Shown here: one piece after another, positions 17,199 to 26,437 of the stretch
Layout: every line of letters begins with the position of its first letter
How positions within the stretch are numbered: position 1 is the first letter of the stretch
Assembly: GCA_015698285.1 (NCBI GenBank)
Contig: CP048685.1
Location: forward strand, 2,046,001 to 2,110,000
Direction: 5' to 3'
Length of the DNA stretch: 64,000 nucleotides
Source of the DNA: Candidatus Nitronauta litoralis
GTDB lineage: Bacteria > Nitrospinota > Nitrospinia > Nitrospinales > Nitrospinaceae
Position numbers and translations under genes: made by a program
Notes under the pieces: model-generated
Seen by the model: the letters and a program-made list of their open reading frames with translations, nothing else
Databases searched by the model: none
What the model was told of the DNA's origin: nothing

Positions 17199-17232
17199 CC
17201 GCCCCACCTCAAAAGGGTGGGGCGGTTTTTTT
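17199..17232 (+). terminator. Strong rho-independent terminator after pilA
   Basis: CCGCCCCACC (17199-17208) pairs perfectly with GGTGGGGCGG (17216-17225) around a short A-rich loop, followed by seven T. Oddly, the next gene starts only three bases after the T-run, so the 3' arm (GGGTGGGG) is also its only visible ribosome-binding site. Confidence 0.95.
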
Positions 17233-17234
17233 CT

Positions 17235-19496
17235 ATGCCTACAGCCCATCAAATTCGTCCGGTTTTCTTTCTGATCCTTTTTATCTGGGCCTGGTATCTC
17301 ATCACTATTGCTCCTTCTGTACTCTTTTTTGATTCACCCGAATTTATCAATACAGCCTTTGCTCTTGGAATCAGCCACCCTGCTGGTTTTCCCCTTTATA
17401 ATTTACTGGCAAAAGGCTTTACTCTGGCCCCTATAGGCTCAATCCCCTTCCGGGTTAATCTGTTTTCCGCTGTTTCTTCTCTGGCGGCACTGGGACTTGT
17501 CGCCTGTGCTGGAATCGCTTTATTAAGAATCCTGTTTCCGGATCGAAACCGCGAACTAATTGTGTGGTCCGTTGTGGTGCCGACGGGCTATCTGGCAATC
17601 AGCAAACCTTATTGGCTGCAAAGTCTTCAGGCGGAAGTCTATACCCTTCACGTTGCCTTAACAGCAGGGCTCATCCTCTTGATGTTTCTTTGGAAGCTCC
17701 GTGATGATGTGCGCTACCTCTACGGCGCAGGACTCCTTTTCGGCTTGAGTGCGGGGAACCATGCTACGGTCGCTTTTTATTTGCCTGCCGTTCTGGTTTT
17801 GTTTTTCTGCTGGTGCCGGGAAAATCGATGGACTCATCTGGCCCGTTGTATCTGTCTATTTCTTCTGGGGCTTTCGATTTACGCGTATTTGCCACTCCGG
17901 TCAATTAATGAACCCTCGTTTGATTTTGGAAATCCGGAAACCGTCGATGGTTTTTTCTATCAGGTGACAGACCGCAGGCATTCCTATTACCATTTCCGGG
18001 TTTTTGATATGGGTTCCTCGGAATCAAGCCAGCAGGAAGGGCCTACATTGTCCCAGCAGGCGAAAGAAGCTGCGGACAAAATATCTTTTAAAGCAGGGTT
18101 AATGGCTAAACGGCTTTACCAGAATATTGCCGGACACCTTTCCTGGGTCTGTTTTATCGGTTTGTTTGTTGGAGGGGTTCTTTGTTACAAACGGTCACGT
18201 CCCATTTTTGTTTTTTTACTGGTGATAGCAGGATCTAATTTTGCATTTTTTTTCAAATGGGGCCGGGAAAGTATATTTCCCACTTACGTTGTCGCCTGCC
18301 TGATGGCCGCCGTAATGCTGGCTTATTTTCTGGATGCCCCCTGGTCATCACCCGAGCCTAAAACTGGGAAGGAAGATGAAAACCAGGAGGGAGAGCAGGC
18401 CGCTGGATTTCGATGGAAACCTATTGTCTGGGCAGTGCTGGTGTTGATGATTCCCTTTAACACCATCAGGAATCTGGTCTGGGTTGACCTGGCCGATATC
18501 TACAGTGGCGATGCCTTAATGAAAAAGTTTTACCTCAAGCTGGAAAATAACAGCCTGTTTTTACCGGGTATGAGCTGGTTCTATTATTACTACCTCCAGG
18601 ATGTCGAACGTTTACGGGATGATATTATAGCAGTTCCCGCCTGGGACCTTGTTGGCGAAAACCCGCCGGGAATGCTGACATCGAGGCGTTATCCTGATTT
18701 AAAATTTCCTCCACCAGCAGCTTTCGATTTTTCCAATATGGAAAACAATGCAGCTTACAACCGTGCTTTTCTCGAATTGAACAGGGAAAACTATCCCGTC
18801 ATTCTCGAACACAACCCTATCTATTTTGACAGGACGGGGTTGGAATCTGATTTTATTCCCAGCCGGGTTTTATTTGCCAGATATTCTCCCGGCACGACAA
18901 AAAGCGAAGACTTTTCGGGAATGAACGGCTGGCAGGAGTTTACCTACTGGACGGGAAAAGAAATTGAACGCTCTTTTGAAGAAGAGAACCGTCTGCAAGG
19001 GGTAGAGGGACTGGGTTGGGGCAATATGCCCAAGATGATGTTGATGGGGACCATCACGTATGCACGCGATACAAAACGGTATCCGCTTGAAGCAGAGGCT
19101 TTGAGTCTGCAGGTTAATAAGTTTACAGGTGAGACGGCCCCGTTTTATTGGCAATGGCTTGAAAACAGGCTTCACTTGAATAAACCCAAAGAAGCGGAAG
19201 CCGCATTCAAGGCTCTTGAAGAAAAATTTCCGGAGGCCTATGAAACTCAACTTGCCCGTGGGAGAATGGCCGAAAGGTCCGGCCTGAATGATCAGGCGGT
19301 TTCCCATTTTCTACAGGCGGCTCGAATGAAACCGCCAGCCTTGCAGCCGCATCTGGAACTGGCGGGTCTTTACGCCCGAATGAATAATTCTGAAGGAGTG
19401 CAAAAGGCTCTGGATGATGCCAGGAAGCGCATCGTCACTCTTCGGGATCTGGCTCAGCTTAAAGAGCGAGTGGCCGAAATAAAGAAACGTTCCTGA
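17235..19496 (+). CDS. DUF2723 membrane glycosyltransferase-like protein with TPR tail
   Basis: 753 residues. N-terminal multi-pass domain of the DUF2723 (GT-C-like, protein O-mannosyltransferase-related) family: IWAWYLITIAPSVLFFDSPEFINTAFALGISHPAGFPLYNLLAK (conserved acidic DSPE and SHPAGFPLY), with about ten membrane segments to about residue 420. The C-terminal 300 residues are soluble, with TPR-like helices near the end (AEAAFKALEEKFPEAYETQLARG). The start is ATG 17235. Probably transfers sugars from lipid donors in the periplasm; the GT2 enzyme 26 nt downstream could supply the polyprenyl-phosphate sugar. Substrate unknown. Confidence 0.85.
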   Translation: MPTAHQIRPVFFLILFIWAWYLITIAPSVLFFDSPEFINTAFALGISHPAGFPLYNLLAKGFTLAPIGSIPFRVNLFSAVSSLAALGLVACAGIALLRILFPDRNRELIVWSVVVPTGYLAISKPYWLQSLQAEVYTLHVALTAGLILLMFLWKLRDDVRYLYGAGLLFGLSAGNHATVAFYLPAVLVLFFCWCRENRWTHLARCICLFLLGLSIYAYLPLRSINEPSFDFGNPETVDGFFYQVTDRRHSYYHFRVFDMGSSESSQQEGPTLSQQAKEAADKISFKAGLMAKRLYQNIAGHLSWVCFIGLFVGGVLCYKRSRPIFVFLLVIAGSNFAFFFKWGRESIFPTYVVACLMAAVMLAYFLDAPWSSPEPKTGKEDENQEGEQAAGFRWKPIVWAVLVLMIPFNTIRNLVWVDLADIYSGDALMKKFYLKLENNSLFLPGMSWFYYYYLQDVERLRDDIIAVPAWDLVGENPPGMLTSRRYPDLKFPPPAAFDFSNMENNAAYNRAFLELNRENYPVILEHNPIYFDRTGLESDFIPSRVLFARYSPGTTKSEDFSGMNGWQEFTYWTGKEIERSFEEENRLQGVEGLGWGNMPKMMLMGTITYARDTKRYPLEAEALSLQVNKFTGETAPFYWQWLENRLHLNKPKEAEAAFKALEEKFPEAYETQLARGRMAERSGLNDQAVSHFLQAARMKPPALQPHLELAGLYARMNNSEGVQKALDDARKRIVTLRDLAQLKERVAEIKKRS

Positions 19497-19522
19497 ATGT
19501 CTCCACAAGGCGAGGTGGTCCC

Positions 19523-20476
19523 TTGTACCAAGAGAAAACAGTTGCGGTATTGATTCCCGCCTACAATGAAGAAAAATTGATACGCCAGGTCATGGAAACT
19601 CTTCCGGACTGGGTAGATCACATTGTTGTAGTTGATGATCGCAGCCGGGACAAAACGGTAGAAAAAATCCGGGAGTTCATGGCAGAAGACTCCCGGGTTC
19701 AATTGATCGAACACGAGAAAAACACCGGGGTTGGCGGTGCTCTGGAGACAGGCTACCGGGCCTGCAGGGAAGCGGGTTACGATATTACCGTTGTCATGAA
19801 CGGCGATGCCCAGATGCACCCGGATGATTTACCGGCGATTGTCAAACCACTGGCAGAGGGACGCGCCGACTACGCAAAGGGAAATCGCCTGTTGCATGGA
19901 GAAGCCTGGCGCATCATTCCCCGCGTGCGTTATCTGGGAAACGCAGTGCTTTCGCTGCTCACCAAAATCGCCAGCGGTTACTGGCATGTGGCCGATTCAC
20001 AATGTGGATTCACTGCAATCAATAAAGAAGCCCTCGCTGTTCTCGATATCGACCCTCTATTCCCCCGATACGGTGTACCTAATGACATCCTGGTAAAGCT
20101 CAATATTGAAAGTATGCGGGTGAAGGATGTGCCGATCAGACCGGTTTACGGTGTCGGAGAAAAATCCAAAATGAAAATCAGTAAGGTGATCCCCGATATC
20201 TCCATGCTGCTGCTGCGTCTTTTTATCCGACGCCTTGTTTCAAAATACGTGATCCGGGATTTTCATCCGCTGGTGTTCTTTTACGTCTTCGGATTGCTGA
20301 CCTTTCCACCCGGTTTTGCCAGCGGACTTTACTATTTTTTCTATCGCTTGTTCATTGGCAAGGTCACACCTGTGACCGCTCTTTTTGCGGCTTTCCTGAC
20401 CCTGATGGGGCTCATGTTCCTTTTGTTCGCCATGATGTTCGACATGGAACAGAATCGGAACCTGAAAGGGGATTGA
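19523..20476 (+). CDS. Family 2 glycosyltransferase (DPM1/polyprenyl-phosphate sugar type)
   Basis: 317 residues. GT-A fold: VLIPAYNEEKLI (nucleotide-sugar site), VVVDDRSRDKT, VVMNGDAQMHPDDL (DxD-like), and QCGFTAINKEAL. Two C-terminal membrane helices follow (LVFFYVFGLLTFPPGFASGLYYF and VTALFAAFLTLMGLMFLLFAMMF). This resembles undecaprenyl- or dolichyl-phosphate mannose/glucose synthases. The start appears to be TTG 19523 after GAGGTGG. It is encoded directly after a GT-C-like protein, which would use its lipid-linked sugar. Confidence 0.9.
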   Translation: MYQEKTVAVLIPAYNEEKLIRQVMETLPDWVDHIVVVDDRSRDKTVEKIREFMAEDSRVQLIEHEKNTGVGGALETGYRACREAGYDITVVMNGDAQMHPDDLPAIVKPLAEGRADYAKGNRLLHGEAWRIIPRVRYLGNAVLSLLTKIASGYWHVADSQCGFTAINKEALAVLDIDPLFPRYGVPNDILVKLNIESMRVKDVPIRPVYGVGEKSKMKISKVIPDISMLLLRLFIRRLVSKYVIRDFHPLVFFYVFGLLTFPPGFASGLYYFFYRLFIGKVTPVTALFAAFLTLMGLMFLLFAMMFDMEQNRNLKGD

Positions 20477-20550
20477 GCCAGCCCCTCCCAAATCGCCCGG
20501 GGACCTCAATATCTTATTGAATTATAAGGCTTTTAGTGTAAGATGATGGC

Positions 20551-22233
20551 ATGCAATATTCCCATGATTTCATCGTTATTGGCAGCGGAATCGCTGGGCT
20601 CACCTACGCTCTTAAAATCTCCGAGTTCGGATCGGTAGCCCTCATTGCCAAGGATGCCCTGGAGGAAGGGGCAACCCGATATGCCCAGGGGGGGATCGCC
20701 TCCGTCATGGCTGATGATGATTCATCGGACCTCCATGTTTCAGATACCCTGGAAGCAGGACGCGGCCTGTGCAAGGAAGATGTGGTGCGCTGTATCATAA
20801 AAGAGGGGCCGGCTCATATACGAGACCTCATCGACCTGGGAGCCCGCTTTAATCGCAATCCAGACGACAGCTATGCCCTCGGAAAGGAAGGCGGACATTC
20901 CAAACGCCGCATTCTGCATGCCGGAGACCTCACCGGTTGGGAAATAGAGAGCACACTCATCCGGGCAGTCCGCTCTAAACCCAATATCGAAATTTTTACC
21001 CACCACATGGTGGTCGACTTCATCACCCGCGCCAATCTGGATCCGAAAATCACACCGGGTGAAAAGGACGATGAAGTTCTGGGACTGTACGCACTTTCGG
21101 AAGAGAGTGGTGAGGTCAATATATTTGTTGGCAAGGCAACCCTTCTTGCTACCGGAGGTGCCGGGAAAGTTTATCTCTATACGTCCAACCCGGACACCGC
21201 TTCGGGAGACGGGGTTTCCATTGCCTGGCGTGCCGGTGTAAAAATTGCCAACATGGAATTTTTCCAGTTTCATCCAACCTGTCTTTATCACCCGCAAGCC
21301 AAATCGTTTTTAATTTCCGAAGCAGTAAGAGGGGAGGGAGCGCAGCTCATCCTCAAGAACGGTAAAACGTTCATGGAAGATTATCATCCATTGGGTTGCC
21401 TGGCTCCGCGTGATGTGGTGGCGCGTGCCATTGATTACGAGATGAAAAAAAGCGGTGATGATTGTGTTTATCTGGACGTCACCCATCTCGAAGGCTACCG
21501 CATACGCGAACACTTTCCCAATATCTACAAAACTTGTCTGAAATTCGGATTCGATATGACCCGGGAACCACTGCCTGTGGTTCCGGCTGCGCATTACATG
21601 TGCGGTGGGGTTGTGGTCGATCTTAATGGACAAACGTCACTCGGCCGCCTGTTTGCATCTGGAGAAGTGTGTTACTCCGGTTTGCATGGGGCTAACCGGC
21701 TGGCATCCAATTCTCTTCTGGAAGGACTGGTCTTGTCGCATCGGGCTGCTGCCAAAGCCCGTGAATTTGCCAAGCCAGACGCCAGGTTGGAACAATTGCA
21801 AAAGGCAATCCCCGCCTGGGATAGCGGTCATGCGGTAGACAGCGATGAATTGGTCATCGTCTCGCATAACTGGGATGAAATTCGCCGTCTGATGTGGAAT
21901 TACGTTGGCATCGTCCGCACAGACAAACGTTTGCGGCGGGCCAAAAGACGGATCGACTTGTTGATGGAAGAGATCACCGAATATTACTGGAATTTTAAAA
22001 TCACACGAAACACGTTGGAACTGCGCAACATTGCTGTAGCGGCGCAGTTGATCATCGCCTGTGCTCTCGAGCGTAAGGAAAGCCGTGGACTTCATTACAA
22101 CCTGGATTATCCAAAACTTCAGGAAGGACCAGCCGAAGATACACTGGTGCAGGAGTTCAAGTCACGAGTGATCGTTCAACCCGAACAACAACAGCAAAAA
22201 AGTAATGTAGAAAAACCTCACAATGCAAATTAG
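20551..22233 (+). CDS. nadB: L-aspartate oxidase NadB
   Basis: 560 residues. FAD-binding VIGSGIAGLTYAL (about 6-20), YAQGGIASVMADDDSSDLH, the flavoprotein signature for succinate dehydrogenase/aspartate oxidase (FHPTCLYHP, SEAVRGEGAQL, APRDVVARAID), MCGGVVVDLNGQTSLGRLFASGEVCYSGLHGANRLASNSLLE, and a C-terminal helical domain. It oxidises L-aspartate to iminoaspartate, the first step of NAD synthesis. Cytoplasmic. A stretch of two short insertions (about 170-185) is unremarkable. Confidence 0.96.
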   Translation: MQYSHDFIVIGSGIAGLTYALKISEFGSVALIAKDALEEGATRYAQGGIASVMADDDSSDLHVSDTLEAGRGLCKEDVVRCIIKEGPAHIRDLIDLGARFNRNPDDSYALGKEGGHSKRRILHAGDLTGWEIESTLIRAVRSKPNIEIFTHHMVVDFITRANLDPKITPGEKDDEVLGLYALSEESGEVNIFVGKATLLATGGAGKVYLYTSNPDTASGDGVSIAWRAGVKIANMEFFQFHPTCLYHPQAKSFLISEAVRGEGAQLILKNGKTFMEDYHPLGCLAPRDVVARAIDYEMKKSGDDCVYLDVTHLEGYRIREHFPNIYKTCLKFGFDMTREPLPVVPAAHYMCGGVVVDLNGQTSLGRLFASGEVCYSGLHGANRLASNSLLEGLVLSHRAAAKAREFAKPDARLEQLQKAIPAWDSGHAVDSDELVIVSHNWDEIRRLMWNYVGIVRTDKRLRRAKRRIDLLMEEITEYYWNFKITRNTLELRNIAVAAQLIIACALERKESRGLHYNLDYPKLQEGPAEDTLVQEFKSRVIVQPEQQQQKSNVEKPHNAN

Positions 22234-22296
22234 TGAAAGATGATTGTTTTCAAAAATTGAAACGATCTTTGATCAACCTGAAACACATACATAATC

Positions 22297-24693
22297 ATGT
22301 CAGATCAAAAACCTGAACCAACACCGTCATCACTGGGACGTGATTTTACTGGATTACTCCTGCTGGGCTTTGCCCTGTTCACACTGGTGGCGTTGACTTC
22401 TTATTCGGCTGGAGACCCCTCTTTCAACACGTTCGCTTCCAACAAGATTGAAGCTAAAAATATGGGTGGGCGTGTGGGAGCCTATCTTGCAGATGGTCTG
22501 GCCCAGTTTCTGGGAGCCGGTGCCTTTTTCTTCCCATTCATCACAGCTTTAATGGGGTGGGCGGTCATCCGCGGTCAGGCTTTTCCGCGGTGGCGGGTGG
22601 TGTTGTTTTTCGGGACCCTGTTCATGATTTCCTTCTGTGCCTTATTGAATGTCCAGTATCCCGGTGATCCCTGGTTTGGCACTGCGGCACATGCAGGCGG
22701 TATGACCGGAGCTTATACAGGACCTCATCTGATCACCTGGCTCAATCCATCTGGAGCACTATTGGTACTCGGTGTTCTGTTATTCACCTGTACCCTCGCC
22801 ATGTTGAATATTTCTGTTAATGCTCTGATTGACGGTACAGCGGGATTGTTTCGTCGTGGATTCACCGGGTTGGCCAATGGTGCCAAATCTGCGGGACAGG
22901 GTTTGAAGCAGGGCGCATTTGCAACCGGGTCGCGCTTCATGGAATGGCGTAATATTTTGCGTCAGGCCAAAGAGGAACGCACCCGCTCCAGGCGACAGAA
23001 TGAAGAGCCCGTGATTGTGGCGCGGACACCGGAAATTTCAAGGCCCAAACCGGAAGTTAAACCTGCCAGGAAAAAGAAAGTCGAAACCCCTGAGCCTGAT
23101 TTTCCGGTTCGTGAGGAGACTCTGGTGCCGGATGAAAATTCAAACTATCAGGTTCCCCCACTGGGTTTGTTAAACGACCCGGAAGATGTGATCGACACGG
23201 CACGGATGCGTGAAGAACTGTTGCACAATTCAGAGGTGCTTGAAAACAAACTGGCGGACTTTGGGATCGAAGGAAAAGTTGTGCAGGTGTTGCCGGGTCC
23301 GGTGATTACCTTATATGAATATGAGCCTGCTCCCGGTGTGAAGGTCAGTCGAATCCTTTCCCTGACCGACGATCTTTCATTGGCCATGAAAGCCCCCAGT
23401 GTGCGTATTCTCGCGCCGGTGCCGGGCAAATCAGTGGTGGGGATTGAACTTCCCAACCCGAATCGCGAGATTGTGACCATGAAAGAAATCATGCGGTCGG
23501 ATGAATTCAAACACGCATCTTCTAAAATTGCGATGGTTCTTGGCAAGGACAACATTGGCAACCCGGTAGTGCAGGATCTGGCACAGGTGCCTCACCTCTT
23601 AATGGCGGGCTCCACCGGTTCGGGGAAATCGGTTGGTATCAATGCGATGATCTGTTCGATTCTGCTCAACGCTACACCGGATGAGGTCAAACTCATCATG
23701 ATCGATCCCAAAATGCTGGAGCTTTCAATGTACGACGGAGTTCCTCATTTGATTGCGCCGGTAGTGACCAATCCCAAAAAAGCGGCGTCTGCATTGCAGT
23801 GGGCGGTCACCGAGATGGAAGCGCGGTATAAGGCAATGTCCGAGACCGGGGTTCGCAACATCAAGGCCTTCAACCAGATGGTTGAAAAAATGGAAAAGGA
23901 ACGGGCGGAGCTGGAGGAAAAACAATCGCGGCAAGCCAAATATAAAAAGAAAATGGGACCGATCAAACCAGGTGAGCCTGAAGCTGAAAACCCTGAGGAA
24001 GTGACCGAGGAACCTCTACCCGAAGTTCCGGCAAGGTTGCCTTATGTTGTTATTATCATCGATGAATTGGCGGACCTCATGATGGTTGCGTCAAAGGGCG
24101 TTGAAGATTGTCTGACCCGTCTCGCACAAATGGCGCGGGCTGCCGGTATCCACCTGATTGTAGCGACCCAGCGTCCTTCGGTGGATGTGTTGACCGGGAT
24201 CATCAAGGCCAATTTCCCCGCCAGGATTTCATATCAGGTCACCTCGCGTGTGGATTCCCGTACAATTTTAGACAGCATGGGTGCCGAAAAACTTTTGGGT
24301 AAGGGGGATATGCTGTTTCTGCCACCGGGAACCTCCCGTTTGAGACGCATTCATGGGGCCATGGTCAGCGATGAGGAAATCAATCGGTTGCTGGAATTCA
24401 TCAAAAAGCAGAGTGTGAAGCCGGAATACAATGATGATGTATTCGAGCAGGCAGCTCTGGAGGAAGAGAAGAAGGTCGAGGAGGAACAGGAGTACGATGA
24501 GCTGTACGATCAGGCTCTGGCCATTGTTGCCAAAGAACGGCAGGCCTCAATATCGATGATACAAAGACGACTTCGAATTGGTTATAATAGAGCTGCACGC
24601 ATTATCGAAACAATGGAGCGCGATGAGGTCGTTGGACCTTCCGACGGCGTAAAACCTCGCGAAGTTTATGTCAATCCGATCGCTTTGGAGTAG
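22297..24693 (+). CDS. ftsK: DNA translocase FtsK/SpoIIIE
   Basis: 798 residues. Four N-terminal membrane helices (about 18-175), a short basic/proline linker (215-270), then the motor: Walker A AGSTGSGKSVGINAMI (about 437-452), Walker B VVIIIDELADLMM, and RAAGIHLIVATQRPSVDVLTGIIKANFPARISYQV. A C-terminal gamma winged helix (QASISMIQRRLRIGYNRAARIIETME) reads KOPS-type DNA motifs. It pumps chromosome termini through the division septum. Its last 26 bases overlap the next gene. Confidence 0.97.
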   Translation: MSDQKPEPTPSSLGRDFTGLLLLGFALFTLVALTSYSAGDPSFNTFASNKIEAKNMGGRVGAYLADGLAQFLGAGAFFFPFITALMGWAVIRGQAFPRWRVVLFFGTLFMISFCALLNVQYPGDPWFGTAAHAGGMTGAYTGPHLITWLNPSGALLVLGVLLFTCTLAMLNISVNALIDGTAGLFRRGFTGLANGAKSAGQGLKQGAFATGSRFMEWRNILRQAKEERTRSRRQNEEPVIVARTPEISRPKPEVKPARKKKVETPEPDFPVREETLVPDENSNYQVPPLGLLNDPEDVIDTARMREELLHNSEVLENKLADFGIEGKVVQVLPGPVITLYEYEPAPGVKVSRILSLTDDLSLAMKAPSVRILAPVPGKSVVGIELPNPNREIVTMKEIMRSDEFKHASSKIAMVLGKDNIGNPVVQDLAQVPHLLMAGSTGSGKSVGINAMICSILLNATPDEVKLIMIDPKMLELSMYDGVPHLIAPVVTNPKKAASALQWAVTEMEARYKAMSETGVRNIKAFNQMVEKMEKERAELEEKQSRQAKYKKKMGPIKPGEPEAENPEEVTEEPLPEVPARLPYVVIIIDELADLMMVASKGVEDCLTRLAQMARAAGIHLIVATQRPSVDVLTGIIKANFPARISYQVTSRVDSRTILDSMGAEKLLGKGDMLFLPPGTSRLRRIHGAMVSDEEINRLLEFIKKQSVKPEYNDDVFEQAALEEEKKVEEEQEYDELYDQALAIVAKERQASISMIQRRLRIGYNRAARIIETMERDEVVGPSDGVKPREVYVNPIALE

Positions 24694-25576
24694 GATTACA
24701 CTATTTTGTGTTGTTGGGCTCGCTGGAGTTGCTCTATTTTCCTGGCCTGTTCAGGCAAAAATGTATAAATGGAAAGATGATAAAGGCAAGACTCACTATA
24801 CCGATAGCGTCTCCAAAATTCCCGCCAAGTATCGAAAAGGCAATCAACGAAAATTCAAAACCATGAGAAGCGCCCCAACCAACTTTTCGGGTGGTGGGGG
24901 AATGAGTTCGAGAGGTGGTTCAGGTTTCAGTATTGCCATTCCCAAAACCGGTGCTGAAGTGCCACTCATTCCCATGGGCAATGGTAACCATGCTGTGCAG
25001 GTCACGATAAACGGCAGCACCAACCTTCGTTTAATGCTCGACACCGGAGCTTCCATGATGGTACTGCATCCCTCCGTCGCTCCTCAACTGGGTATCCGCA
25101 ACCTCGACAAACAGCCCAAGATTGTGGTCAACACGGCTGGGGGCAAAGAGATGAACGCAATTGGCGTGTTGAATTCCGTAAAGGTGGGGCAAGCGATGGT
25201 GCCTGATGTGGAAACCACCTTTAACTCACACATGGATCCTGCAGGCGGACTTCTGGGTATGACCTTTTTGAACGATTTTCGATTTGAGATCGACCGTCAG
25301 CAAAATCTGCTAATTTTGAAACCCCTGCGTGAAGGGGCGGGAGGTTCTTACGGTGACCGACCGTTGACCTGGTGGACCGAAAAATATAAGCATTATTTTT
25401 CAGGATTGAACCGTGCCAGTTATTTCAAGTCGCAGACAAAAATCCGCAAGGAAAGAGTGGAACAGCAAAGAATGGCCACATATTACCAGGATTTGATTGA
25501 CCGACTTGATCGCAGGGCCAATCAGGCCAACCTTCCTTCCCAGTTCCGGGATCCCTTTGGCAACCGCAGCCAATAA
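24668..25576 (+). CDS. Secreted retropepsin-like aspartic protease with DUF4124 domain
   Basis: 302 residues beginning inside the ftsK end (26-bp overlap, different frame). Signal peptide (about 1-30), a DUF4124 segment (MYKWKDDKGKTHYTDSVSKIPAKYR), a Gly/Ser-rich linker, then a clan AA single-lobe aspartic protease: VTINGSTNLRLMLDTGASMMVLHP (active-site DTGA) and GGLLGMTFLNDFRFEID. Such enzymes act as dimers. Periplasmic or envelope location; substrate unknown. Coupled translation with ftsK is odd but may only reflect gene packing. Confidence 0.85.
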   Translation: MSIRSLWSRITLFCVVGLAGVALFSWPVQAKMYKWKDDKGKTHYTDSVSKIPAKYRKGNQRKFKTMRSAPTNFSGGGGMSSRGGSGFSIAIPKTGAEVPLIPMGNGNHAVQVTINGSTNLRLMLDTGASMMVLHPSVAPQLGIRNLDKQPKIVVNTAGGKEMNAIGVLNSVKVGQAMVPDVETTFNSHMDPAGGLLGMTFLNDFRFEIDRQQNLLILKPLREGAGGSYGDRPLTWWTEKYKHYFSGLNRASYFKSQTKIRKERVEQQRMATYYQDLIDRLDRRANQANLPSQFRDPFGNRSQ

Positions 25577-25597
25577 TCCTTTCTCGCTGAAATTCTA

Positions 25598-26431
25598 ATG
25601 GCAAGAGAATCTCAGCCGACTTTTTTATCTGGCCTGGGCAATGCCCTGACCCAATCAGAAATTTCGAATCCCAATGCAGCATCTCCCGTTACGATTGCTT
25701 TGCTTGGGGCGAGTAATTTGTCGCGCGGATACTGGGCGCTCAGGCATTGCCTGTGTGCTAACCTGAGGCCGCGTCGGGTGAACGTTATTGCGGCACTCGG
25801 TCCAGGTCGGGGCTATGTGGCTCGCGGTGGTCTCTGGCCTATGATTTTTCAACCCATAAATGAATGTTCAGTTTTTGACACCATAAAAAAACAACATAAG
25901 GAAGGGGATAGCACCTTTGCTTTTTTAACGGACCTTGGCAACGATTTTCTTTTCAATGTTACGGGAGAAGAGTTGATCAATGTTTTGGATATCACCTTCA
26001 ATCGTTTGGAAGAAAGTGGAACGAGGATTCTGGTGACACCCATTCATCCCATTCTCATGGAGGTTTTAACACCGGCTATCTACAAAATATTGCGAACCTG
26101 GTTGTATCCTAAAAGTCGGGTCTCATTCGAACAGGTGGTCGCAGGTATCGGGGCTGTAAATGATTTTTTGGTTGAAGCCGAGGAGGCGGGACGTATCAAA
26201 AGGGTTTTAGGACTAGACGACTTTCTTGGTTGGGATTATGTTCATTATGGATGGATGCAGGCAAATCGGGCCTGGACCCTTGCGGTGGAATCGATATGTT
26301 CCAGCATTGGCGAAACCTGTAACGTTACAATGACTCGCGAGCAGATGTTCACTTCCTATTTTGAAAACGGAGTGCGGCTTGCCGGTACCGAGATGCTGCG
26401 TTGGTACCCGCGCCGTACGGACCTTTTTTAA
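25598..26431 (+). CDS. SGNH-hydrolase-like protein with variant GAS motif
   Basis: 277 residues, no signal peptide. The four SGNH blocks can be seen in order: LLGASNLS (37-39; the nucleophile Ser would follow Ala instead of Asp of GDS), GPGRGY (block II Gly), TDLGNDF (block III Asn115) and WDYVH (block V Asp213-x-x-His216). I infer an esterase-like fold. The D-to-A change in block I also occurs in some divergent members. It lies 6 nt before an acyltransferase gene, suggesting lipid metabolism. I do not recognise a named family. Confidence 0.65.
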   Translation: MARESQPTFLSGLGNALTQSEISNPNAASPVTIALLGASNLSRGYWALRHCLCANLRPRRVNVIAALGPGRGYVARGGLWPMIFQPINECSVFDTIKKQHKEGDSTFAFLTDLGNDFLFNVTGEELINVLDITFNRLEESGTRILVTPIHPILMEVLTPAIYKILRTWLYPKSRVSFEQVVAGIGAVNDFLVEAEEAGRIKRVLGLDDFLGWDYVHYGWMQANRAWTLAVESICSSIGETCNVTMTREQMFTSYFENGVRLAGTEMLRWYPRRTDLF

Positions 26432-26437
26432 TTACGC

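Noticed and set aside
20740-21297. A 185-codon minus-strand open frame
   Set aside because: It lies entirely antisense to nadB.
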